The notes below the pieces were generated by a model. That model worked only from the letters and a program-made list of their open reading frames with translations, was not told the origin of the DNA and ran no database searches. From Heliocidaris tuberculata (Eukaryota; Echinodermata; Echinoidea; Camarodonta; Echinometridae), in contig CM046836.1 of assembly GCA_025618425.1 (NCBI GenBank), positions 10,701,004 to 10,765,003 of the forward strand: a stretch of 64,000 nt of DNA, read 5' to 3'. The position numbers and the translations under genes were made by a program. Below, in pieces: positions 42,415 to 53,500 of the stretch. The first letter of the stretch is position 1. The number at the start of each line of letters is the position of its first letter.

Positions 42415-42829
42415 TTAACCCTTTCATGACAATTGACCACGTTTTGTGGTTTGGCTTTAAACTTTTGATTCAGAGCTCTTAAAATTATACCAGATGCATG
42501 AGTAGAAAGAGCAAAAATTTCTGCACACACTGTGTCCATTTTTGTTAAATGACCATATTGCGTTTGATGCCAGAAATTTTAAAAAGGAGAATAAGCCTTA
42601 AAATCCTTAAATTGGCAACACACTGAGAGGTTCAAAATCATTGTTTTTTGTCAAAATTGGCAATTTTTTCAAATTTTCAACAAAGTTCCTAACCATGTGT
42701 GTCGCTTTCAAAGACATTACATTTTATTAGAACCATGTAGCAATAAAAGAAAAATATTTTTGTTGCCAATTTGAAGAACAATATGTGATCAATTTAGCCC
42801 TGAAATAATTCCTGTCCTGAAGGGGTTAA
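42415..42829. mobile_element. MITE, TTAACCC(C)TTC family (copy 1)
   Basis: Starts TTAACCCTTTCATGACAATTG and ends CCTGAAGGGGTTAA. A second copy starts at 63665 and runs off the window. Confidence 0.8.
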
Positions 42830-43529
42830 AAAGTACATGTAAGTTACATGTAAGCTCCAGCATTGACTTTTCATGGGTAAGACAAGGAAAGCTCATGAAT
42901 TCTATTTGAGATGAAAGATGGCATAAAGTTTGGGTAATGTATAATGGGGTAATTAGAACCCAAAGTCGGAAAACTGTTTTTGACATTAATAGTCTTTCCA
43001 TGAATGATGCAGACCCTATTCATTTCTTTTATTCATGAAAAATAAAAGAAATTAAAAGAGATAAAGAGGTCTTTGTGTGTAATTCACATTGAAAATTACA
43101 ACTGCTTTTCTATCTTACAGTACTTCATAAAATATAATATATTAAAAGCTTGATGCAAATATGATACATGTATATACCTGATTACTGCACAAAAAGAAAA
43201 TTAATGTAATTTTATACTGATACAATGATCATGTGGACTAATTTAATAGCATTTGAAGTATGTACATGTAGCGACATATATGATGAGAGACAATTGATTG
43301 AAGGTGAACGTCAGTTTTGTGCTGGTATTGAAAATTGAAATATATGAAGGTATTCTAACATTACCAGACTTTGTAAGATGTGTCTCATTTCATTTTATTA
43401 TTGCTGTATCTTGTTTCATTTGGCTGTTGTTTTGGATGGTTGACAAATGTGTTGGGGTTAGTTTGAGTGTATGCATACCAATATTCTACCTACACATGTA
43501 CATGTACCTGCATGTGTATGTATCTGTCT

Positions 43530-43735
43530 GTCTGTCCTTCTCTCTGTCCGTCTCTCTCTCTCTCTCTCTCCTGAACATCTGCATGTACCCCTGCCTCTTG
43601 TACCTCTCCGCTCTTCCTACTAAATATCTCTCCCTACCTCTCTACTTTTTCATATCTCTCTCTTTTTATCTCTGTCTCCATGTCCTTTCGCTCTCTCTTG
43701 CTCTCTCCTTCTTGACTCGCTTGCCATTTTCCTTT
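43530..43735. repeat. CT-rich tract
   Basis: (TC)n and CTCTCTC-rich DNA; a 164-codon open frame over it has a low-complexity Leu/Ser composition and no family resemblance. Confidence 0.8.
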
Positions 43736-43856
43736 CTCCTGGACTCCAAATATTTCTCTGAAATTGAATTTAGTGATTTTCACCTATTTTAACCTTTAAA
43801 AAAAAATTCTGGACTGGACTACCGGTACATATAAAAATGGAGAGATATTAAAGAGG

Positions 43857-44051
43857 TACTGTATAAGCTGTTTTTTTCGCGTACAGATATTTTTGCGATT
43901 TTGGACGAGGTAGGGAAATTCGCGAGGGTTTAATTTCGCGATTTTTGTGATGTTTTTGTTACTATAAACAGCCATATATTGAAGTGGAAATTTTTGCGAG
44001 GACCAACTCGCGAAAATCGCGAAAATCGCGAAAATAACCACTTATACAGTA
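43857..44051. mobile_element. CGCG-rich MITE, TACTGTATAAG termini (copy 2)
   Basis: The 195-bp element starts TACTGTATAAGCTG and ends CACTTATACAGTA, with TCGCGAAAATCGCGAAAA repeats inside. Family of 3720-3994. Confidence 0.85.
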
Positions 44052-44171
44052 TCTCTCACCGCTTGTGATTTCTTTGGCAAGGACCATCTTTGCAAAAAAA
44101 TACAGATGCTAAAAGGGTTCTTGTTGGCATACTATTTTCTGGTTTCCTTTTATCATTTTTAAAAAAAATTT

Positions 44172-44716
44172 TAAAGGGAAGTCCACCCTGAAAATAAATT
44201 GGCTTTATTTAAAAGTAGAAAAATATGAGAAGCAGATCAGTGAACATTTCAGAAAAATCTGATAATGGTTTAAGAAATTGATGAATTTGCAAAGTTGCAG
44301 TTGATCAAATGCAAATTGGCAACTCTGTGACATAACTGACCCATTTGCTCTGTACTAAATTTTAATAAATTTTGATGTATTCCAAAGAAAATATCTTTCA
44401 ATATATATATATATATATATACTAGATAACACATGGTACTACACATTCCCTCCATAAAAAACAGATTTATTTCTTCATTGATAACCATGAAAATGAAAAT
44501 TAATCTAATTTTCAATTTAAAGCAACTGAAAGAGCTGCTCTAAAGGTACATGTACATGTATGTCACAGGATTGCCACTTTGCATTTGATTGATTACAAGG
44601 TTAGAAATTAATAACCTTTTCAGTGTTTCAGATTTTCCTCAAACTTTCACCAATTTGTTTTTCTCAATTTTCTGCTTTTAATAAAACCAACTTATTTTCA
44701 GTCTGGACTTCCCTTT
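44172..44716. mobile_element. MITE, TTAAAGGGAAGTCC family
   Basis: Starts TTTAAAGGGAAGTCCACCCTG and ends CAGTCTGGACTTCCCTTTAA. About 545 bp, containing a short (TA)n run at 44401-44420. Diverged relative of the 20654 element. Confidence 0.82.
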
Positions 44717-44781
44717 AATAACACTTTCAATATTTTCAACACTTTTCACTATTACATGTACATGTACAAGAAACATATATA

Positions 44782-45802
44782 CAGTGCTGGTCAAAAGTTT
44801 CGGTACATCCTTGATTTTCCTGTACAGGTTTCAGTACTATATAAAGATAATCTACTTATAATGATTTGATACTTTAAAGTGTAGTTTTCTTTCTCCGTTT
44901 TGATCATAAAATTTAAACTGGAAAAAAGCAGCCTATTGCCATGTGTGGTTTAACACACTTTTTTGTCCAAAATTGATAGAAAACGGACTCGTACATTAGA
45001 GATCCCTCAAACTTATCACAGCTTGTTTTGGTTACAGCCTTGTAAATGAGATATATTCCATGTTCACATGATTACTTCCATTGGCAATTAACTTTGAATA
45101 TCCATCTAGTATGCTTGCAGTAACAGACCAAAGATGTCTCTTTGCCACTTCTTTTCAACAAGTCCCTTGTAGGACATTTAGGGTTCATGAACAGAAACTA
45201 GGCTCACTAGGGCTTTAATTTCATGTTATATCACATTATTTTTTGTAACTTCTGATCCCTAATATTATGCAGCATGAATATACTATGTGTTTTTTAAAGA
45301 AATATACGAAGAAGGTTAAAGAATTCCAGTAGTGAGGCATATTCTGTCTCTGAACCCTAAGCCTAAACAGCTTGTCTCGGACGAGTTGATCTGGGAAGTC
45401 TAAGCAACATTTGTGCTAAAATACTGAATGGACATTTCATATAATAATTCTTCTGAAATTCATCAAAGGAATACATTACATTTGAAAGTCAATACATAAA
45501 ACTATGGCTGCTTTGGACAAACTCATTATATACTCTGTTTCTCCTTTGATTTTGAACAGAAAACTAATTTAAAACTGCATAAATTGCTATGTCATTTCAT
45601 CAGTTGTGGGTATCCAAAAAAGCACAGTTAAAGTAAATCACACCTGAATGTTTCAGAACATATAATATATAAAACATGTAATGTATAACCAAACCTTTAC
45701 CAAATTTGTCAGTGCCTAAACAAGCTCATTATGTGGGAATAGACATTGAAGTAAAAACCCATCTCAAAATTGAGGGTGTACCAAAACTTTTGACCAGCAA
45801 TG
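44782..45802. mobile_element. Tc1-like non-autonomous element, TA duplication
   Basis: The 1021-bp element has ends CAGTGCTGGTCAAAAGTTTC and AAAACTTTTGACCAGCAATG and is flanked by TA. CAGTGCTGG...AAAAGTTT is a classic Tc1-superfamily terminus. No transposase frame is recognisable. Confidence 0.85.
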
Positions 45803-46984
45803 TATATAGTTGACATCTGACACAATACTGTCAAAGCATTTTTTGCTGGGGAATAAAACACACCATATGAAGTTGAACCAATGTACATGTATTTGTTAAA
45901 GCAAATATCATTACTGAAACAAAGAAATAAATGCACTCTTGTTTTGGTTTCTTCATTTGTTTTAATCGCATATATGAATATACAACTATTAAATGTACAT
46001 GTACATTTGTAGGAGCATGGATAATATAAATAAATAGAAATATATTGGCTTTAGATTGGCAAATTTTTTTTTCAAGGTGAACATTGACAGTCAATTGCAA
46101 ATTTTTGTTCTGGAAGATTTTTAATTGAAATTAAAAATCAAATACCTAGTACAGTGAGGTATTGTTATAAAGTGGACTGAAAGAATGAAGCTTGGAACAG
46201 AGTGGCAAGATTCTAATCCAAGCATTGATGACTTCCACACAAGTCATTTCATACTACAGGTGTATGTAGAAAATAGAAGTCTGATGGAACATGTGAGGCA
46301 TACAGCATGAACTTTCCTTCAATTTTATTGACAACCACGTAGCAGGAATACCCCTCTCTCTCTCTCTTCTGGATTGGAGATGGTGCACACATTGTTGGTT
46401 TTAAGTGTTACCCAATGGAGGGATACCTTTCTTCAGGTTTTATACAGTTTTGTATAAAAAGAAATGAATATCTTAGAAAAAGAGATATACTGATGCTTTT
46501 TGTCTTGCACTCATCAGAGTAAAATGTATCGTTATTAAAAAAAGCAAGATGAGTGCAAAACGAAAAACTTCAGAATACTTAAAAGCACATCTGGAATTTC
46601 ACAATATCAATGGTTTTGTCACATAGACCAGCTACATGTACATTGTACACATGTAACGAAAATATGCAAGCTTTAATAAACTACCCACAGCCATGTTTTG
46701 AAAATATCTGAATGGAATAGACAAGATATGATTGTACAGGCATACATTGATTTTAATTTTTTTCAAAAGAAATCTCATTTGATCCTAGTTACGATTGCAT
46801 TACAGAGGGTACATTGGAACCTAATTATAACAAACTCCTTGGGACCCCAGAAATTATCTTGTTACATATTTATCAGGGCTAAAAAAACAATAGAATACAA
46901 GGAAGTTGAACCAGTAAATTACATTGTTATAACGAGTGTTTGTTATAATGGTGTCCTTTATAACGATGTTCCACAATAGTATTG

Positions 46985-47131
46985 ACCAGGGCTGTCTTAT
47001 AAACAGTTGCCACCTATTCAGATTGACTGCAAGTCCTTCAATCAACAGTAAATGTACTAACTCCTGTCTCTTAAGCAAAGAGTTGCAATCGATTTAGATC
47101 AACAGCAGCTGTTTATAAGACGTTGCCCAGG
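46985..47131. repeat. Small foldback, GTCTTATAAACAG
   Basis: CTGTCTTATAAACAG on the left and CTGTTTATAAGAC on the right are inverted, bounded by CAGGGC/GCCCAG. About 147 bp. Probably a short MITE. Confidence 0.6.
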
Positions 47132-47270
47132 AATTGCATTGTGGGGGGTAATGGCACTGAAAAGGGGGTGTCAAATGGAGTCATCGAGCCAAAAAATGTT
47201 TAAAAACCACTGGTTCAGGATGATTGCATCAGGCTGACAGCATAGTTTGACCAATTCTGCGTTGCTACGA

Positions 47271-47453
47271 CATATGCTCTAGCAACAATTGCTTTGGGAT
47301 TTATTTCATCAGAGATAAGGTAAGGGATAAGTGTAGCAACTGGGGCTTAGTTTAGGTTCAGGGTCGGTGTTGCGGTAATATTTGGTCCAGGGTTGAAGTT
47401 GGGAAGTCGATAGTGTAGGATATTGACCTCAGAGTAATTGTTGCTGAAGCATG
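47271..47453. mobile_element. TTAGGG-core MITE (copy 3), beside the FBF1 stop
   Basis: Ends CATATGCTCTAGCAACAATTGC and AGTAATTGTTGCTGAAGCATG. It lies 16 bp downstream of the FBF1 stop and supplies the AATAAA at 47304-47299 (- strand). Confidence 0.78.
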
Positions 47454-47469
47454 TGTTGCACAACTGATT

Positions 47470-47547
47470 CTACATGACTGCCGGCACTCTATGGGAATTG
47501 TTGAGGGACTCCAGAAATGATGTCTCTTCTTCTAAGAACTCTTTGTC
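47470..47547 (-). CDS. FBF1: FBF1 terminal exon
   Basis: Acceptor GTTCTTACAG, then 25 codons [20 protein letters not shown] and RVPAVM ending in TAG (47472-47470). The (D/E)FLE(D/E)E-x-FLE(S/T)L motif matches the last residues of vertebrate FBF1. A candidate AATAAA (- strand, 47304-47299) is about 165 nt beyond the stop, inside a mobile element. Confidence 0.85.
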   Translation of the reverse strand, partial: DKEFLEEETSFLESLNNSHRVPAVM

Positions 47548-50500
47548 CTGTAAGAACAAGGAAGACAGAAGACAACTGATTCAAAAGAACCTTTCATCAC
47601 CATTTATACTTTGCAGAATACAAGACCATCTACTTCTGATTCAATTCCCCATGATTTGACATGAATTCCTATATGTATTTCTTGCCCTATACCTCGGTCA
47701 CACCAACAAGACCATTCCAAGACTGGAAACAAACCAAAGACAAAAACATTACATGACATCGATGGCCACATCGTACCCATATCTCCCCTGTTTTGCAGTC
47801 GATGCACTGGCTCCCTGTCAAAGATCGTGTTTCAAGCGACCAATACAATACCTCTTTAACTAAAAATTATACCCCTGCAAGATCACGCCCTGGCAACAGT
47901 CTTAGAGGTTGGTTCCTATCTTACAGGGCAATCCAACCCTTGTAAAAAGCTGATTTGTGTGAAAGGAGAAAAATAAGAGAAAGAGAATTGTGTAAGTCTG
48001 AAAGAAATCGGACAAAGAATAGGAAAGTTATGAATGTTAGAAAAATGAAATCACTACATCTATGCGAATCTAAAATTAGCAACTTGGTGAATCGATTGTG
48101 ACGTATTCATGGTCAACTCTCTCATTTGTCATACACAAAAATATCATTTAATTCCGGTTTTCTCCTGAGCACCTTTTTCCTCTGAGCAATACTCAAAATA
48201 CACTGTAGAAAGCACATCGTCATAGGTCCTAAAATAGGAAAAAGATCCTACTGAGTAATACATTTCTAAAAATTGATATTTTAGTCATTTTGTGTAAAGG
48301 AGCGATTGGGAAAGTTGACTGCCGCTACATCACAGTGACCGCAATGATTCGGCCAAATCAAAATTCCCATATGTATAGTGATTACAACTTTTAAAGCTTC
48401 ACAACTTTCTTGTTTGTCCAATTTTGTTCAAACTTTTACCAACATGATTTTTCTGCTTTCACACAAATCAAATTATTACAAAGGTTGGATTGCCCTATAA
48501 TAGGTGTATCCAAAAATTAAGAGTATAAATCAAATTATTACAAAGGTTGGATTGCCCTTTAATAGGTGTATCCAAAAATTAAGAGTATATTAAGCAATTT
48601 GTTTCATGACTCCTTCAACCTGAATTGGTAATTCATATTCAAATAGATGCTGTTTACCTTTTCTGCTGCCAGTTTCCAGACGTTGACAGTCCTGTCTAGT
48701 TCAGCCTGGGAGAGGATATTGTCTACCATGTTTGACGGCATCGGGTCACCCCCCTGGAAGAATGATGAGGTCATGACCCCTCCAGCAGGACCTGATGACA
48801 TTGTCACAGGGAACGAGTTGGAGGGCGGTGCCTGTGTATGCCTGGGTACTGTGTGAGACAGAAGGCAGGAGATGGGTTGAAATACAAATGCTACAGATGC
48901 CAGGCTTCTCGGCAGAAAATAGTTTACGCATGGTTCAAATTGACAGAAATATGGCTTTACAGAATCCCATGGAGGTGATCTGAGAGGACTGAAGCAGTTT
49001 TGCAGGTTGAAAGTATGCATTGACACATTTATTGGTCCATATTGAGTGAAATATGGCCTTATGACATCCCAGGGAGGTGTTTTGGGAGGACCAAAACAAC
49101 TTCGGAGATTGAAAGTAGGCACTGAATGATTTATTACCCTTGTCAGTACCCTTGTTTACATATGATTTTCATTTCTGAAATTCCTCATGTGTAATAGCGA
49201 GAAGGTTGACAGCTGCAATTTGCTCTGCATTCATTTCCCTACATTTAACCAAAATTCCCAACTTCAACCCTTGAATAAACATTACATCTGGCCCTTCAAG
49301 TGTATCTTTGATGAAATAAAGCCAGAGCAGATGTTGCCACAGCAAATTTTGGATCACCAGAAAAAATGATAAAGAGGATGACATTGTGATGATGATGAGA
49401 ATGATGATGATGATGATGATGAGAATGATGAGGATGATGATGATGATGATGATGATGGAGGTGGTGGTGATGATGATGATGATGGTGATGATGGTGGTAA
49501 TAATGATGGCGATGATGACGGGATGATATTGATGATGATAGTGATGATGATAATGATGATGGTGGTGGTGGTGGTGGTGGTGGTGGTGGTGGTGGTAACC
49601 TTAAAATTTATTTTTTTGTATAATATGTTCTTTATATCTAGGTTCATCTGTGTAATGGTATAATATGATCTTTATAACTAGATTCCTCTGTACTAAAAAT
49701 GGCCAAAAACACAGATTGCTAATATTCAAAACTTACTATGAATATTTTGCAAAGACAGGGAGGAAGCACACTGTTGGCATAACAATGACCCTGCTGACTT
49801 CTCCAATGACCTTTGGTTCTCGGCTATCTGCATTCTGTCCTCTGCAATCTTCCTTTCTGTTACTCTCAGCTCTTCAAGTTGTTGCTCAAGAACCTAGGAA
49901 AAAAAGACACATTGCAATGATAAAATGGTGTTATAATTGTGATGATATGCATGTGAAATCATTGCATTACTCAACTCGTTCTACCAGTTGGACAGAAATT
50001 GCTGTAAACTGTGTCATGCGGAACGGATGAGAGATCATGTAATATACACCTTACATATTGATATCATTTATGTATTACTCATTGTTACTTAAGTTTCCTA
50101 TAACCAATATCACAATAAACTATAAAAGTCAGCTTGATAAGCCAGACTACAACACTGGATCACCAACAATGATTCCTAATCCATTACTGATGCACATTTG
50201 CCAAGCCACCAGGCTTCACCAAGCTACCTCCCAATGGGATCACAGCAAAGTTGTTTACAAAAGAGATCTTACCTGTTTCCTGGTAGTGTGCTGTCCCTCT
50301 ATCTTGCGTGCCTTCACCAAAGCAGCCTCCCCTTCCTCCCTCACTCTGACCGCATCCCCTACCATCCCCTGGAGCTCCCTGGAGCGTGCCTGGAGGGAGT
50401 CCCCTAGCCGCTGAAGCCTGGCTTTCTCCTGTTGGAGCTCATCCTGCTCTTTCTCCAGCTCCTGCCTCCGTTGCTCCAGGCTGCTTTGCTCCTTGCGGAG

Positions 50501-53500
50501 GGACTCTCTGCCCAGGGATAGTTGGATGCGCTCGGCTGACAGGCTCTCTAATGTCCCTTCCCTTGTAGCTTGTTCCTGGACAAGGTAAGATAGCCAGAGA
50601 TGATAAGATATCAGATATATTCAGAAAATAGTGAAGCCAATGTTGTCAAATTTAAAAGGGGATGATCTAATCTCTGTCTGATAACGGGCCATTGTTATTC
50701 TAAATTGATTGTAAATCTTCCAATCCATTTTGAAATGCCATTCTTTAAAACCTAGGGCCCAGAAGTACTTCATTTATGCATCACCCTGGGTGGACACTTC
50801 TTCTACACCAGCTGGCACCACAGGGGGATAGGGTAAGAGGGACTACAGCATATTTGCAGCTTGTAACTATTGAAGTATTAATTATCTATATCAGGGAGAA
50901 TTTACCCATTTCACAAAGGTACAATATATTGATATACAATATAAACATATTTTGGGAAAAGGAACTAACAAAAAATCATAATGCTAATCAAGGTTAGTCC
51001 CATTACCATACATATTTCCCAGTAACAAAACATATTTCCAAATAACACAACATATTTCTATTTCATAAGGGATGGGATATTTATTATCGATGGCGTTCTA
51101 CCGACGGATACCGCTTGGAACGATGAGGGACGAATTTTGCGCGCACTTGGCCTGGATTGCCCTGCGCCGGAGCGTCCCAATTCTGTGTTTGACATCGGGA
51201 GAAAGAATTCGTCCTACCGTTGTAGGACGACTGGCGTCCGCCTGCGTCCTGCCGCTTAGCTTCCAAACTGAAAAAAAGCAGCGCGCGCGCGTTTGGTAGC
51301 TCGCTCGCACTGTACTTTGAGACGATGCATGCTGCCAGCAGGGAAATGTATGCTAGCGTGTGTGTACATGATGTGTGTGTACATGATGTTAGCGTGTACA
51401 TGATGCTAGCGTGTGCATGTGTGTACATGATGTGTTGTGACCGGATTGTGTGTGTGTTGTTTCAGAGAGTGAAATGAAAAAGTGATGGCTAGTGACTGAG
51501 TGAAGGTCGCGAGAGATAAACGAGAGGGGCTCAGAGTCAGAGGCGTATGGTGTTTGTAGGATAAAAAGCTTTTCATGTCGGGGGGGGGGGGGGGGGGGGG
51601 GGGGGGGTCTTACTTTGCACCCTCCGAAGTTTCCTCAGTGCACTTTTCCTGTTTATTTTTTTTTCTTTCAGTCTCGATCTGTCCCAATATTCCTTCTATT
51701 ATTTCCTATTTCAGTCCCTTAATCTATCTCAGTATTCTTTCTTCTTCCCCATCCTCTATCAGTCTCTCTATCTTTCCGAAATATTCACAATCTGCAATCT
51801 TCTCTCTCGATCTATTCCACTATTCATATTTTTCTTTTTATCCTTTCAGTCTCTCGATCTGCTCTAATTAATATATTCCTTATCAGTCTGTCGATGTTGT
51901 TCTTTACCTTTCTTACTTCCCTTTTTTCTGTCCTTTTATCACTTCTACAATTTCTTTCTCATCCCCCTTTTCCCTTTCCTGCATGTTACTATGATGGGGG
52001 TGACCATATTTCGCGCACAATTTAAAAATTGCCAGGAAAGTGACATTCGATCCATAATTTCTCGTATTCTACAGAAACTTATTCGAAACTTGACAAGGTC
52101 TGAATGGGAGTTTGGTATCTAGTTTCGAACACAAGACTTTCAGATCTCATTCAGGCCCGAGGTTGACTCTAATTCTCTTTCTATATTTCACGATCAAATG
52201 TTACCTCTTTTCATTTATTTTTGCAAATTCAACCGAAGAAAGCAAAATTATAGTTTGTATAAAACTTACATTTTCCGAGATATGTTTTATTTCTTCACTG
52301 GACCGTGTTACACGAAGTATTCTTTGAAGTCTGACTTAGCAGACTACAATGCACATACTATGAATAGAACTTTTATTTCACCAGAGCGCGCACGCGGTGC
52401 AGGTGTCAAATTCTTTAGATAAGCAACAAACAGACAAAGAAAGAAAAAAAAAAAAAAAAAAAAAAGGGCGGAATGTGAACATACGCGCCTGGGAAAATTT
52501 TAGTCAATGGAGAGAGAAAAGCTTTTCATGTATATGGGTTATGTTCATGCTCATTCCTGTTTGTTGTTTTTCGTTTTCGTTTTTTTTTTCCGGGGGAAGG
52601 GGAGTCTTACTCCATACCCTCCGATTTTTCCTCAGTGCACTTTTCTTCTTTCCTTATTTTTTTTTCAGTCTCTCAATGTTCTCTCTATCCATTTTTTTTT
52701 ACTCTGTCGGTCTGTTCCAATATTCTTATTTTTCTCTCTATCCTCTTTTAATCTCTCGATCTATCCCAATATATTCCTTATCCTCTTTTTTTATCAGTCT
52801 TGTCGATGATTTTTTTTCTCCATCTTTTTTGTTTGTTGTTTACTTTTCCTTCTTCCTTTTTTCTGTCCTTTTATCGCTTCTCCCCTTTCTTAGTTCTCCC
52901 CTTTCCTTCTTTCCGTTTACTGGGTGTACATTTCTTCATTCTTTCCTTGGAATTCTTCCCATTCCTTAATTCTCTATTTCATTTCCTCCCGCTCCATCTT
53001 TCACCTTTTCTCTAATTTTCATTCCTCCTTTTTCATGTAGTTATTTCCATCTATCCGTTTCATTTTTTTTTCCTTCCAAGTTCGTTCTTTCTGCTTCTTT
53101 TAACCTTTCTTCCTTCTTTCGTTAGCTTTTTTTCCCTTTTCCTTTTCTTCCTTCTCTTTTGTGCCGTTTCTGCCTCCTTTCAATTTACTTCTTCACCCCT
53201 CCTTCGTTTACCTTTCTCTTTATTTCCTTTTCATACCTCACATAACGCGTGCATAATTATGCATGCCTAATTTAAAATCGATGTCGGACTACTAACATTT
53301 TTTAAATTTTGAATCCGATCCGGTATTTAGTCATAACACAAAGCCATCCAGCACGCTCACAGGTCGACCAACCACAACTATCATTCCATTCACCGGGTTG
53401 GTCATGAATATTCACAAAACAGTTTCACAGAGAGGGAAGGCTTAGCACAAACTCAAGGGAGACTCTTCTCTTTCTCCCAGCCCCATGTTTTGTGTGGGGG

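Larger units (their letters stand above)
35171..47469. other. SPHK-FBF1 intergenic region (convergent genes)
   Basis: 12.3 kb with no recognisable gene. SPHK 3' UTR likely ends near AATAAA at 35320. The rest is a dense collection of foldback and TIR elements listed separately. AT-rich unique-looking stretches lie at 39360-40240 and 42830-43850. Confidence 0.78.
47548..48657 (-). other. Last FBF1 intron
   Basis: 1110-bp intron, more than half of which is the MITE at 47935-48511 plus a duplicated MITE end. Confidence 0.8.
48849..49736 (-). other. FBF1 intron
   Basis: 888-bp intron holding a diverged ~106-bp tandem repeat (48940-49126) and a GAT/GTG microsatellite (49385-49596). Confidence 0.8.

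Noticed and set aside
43298..43792. 164-codon hydrophobic frame resembling a membrane protein
   Set aside because: Composition comes from a CT-rich tract; no conserved family pattern and no splice support.
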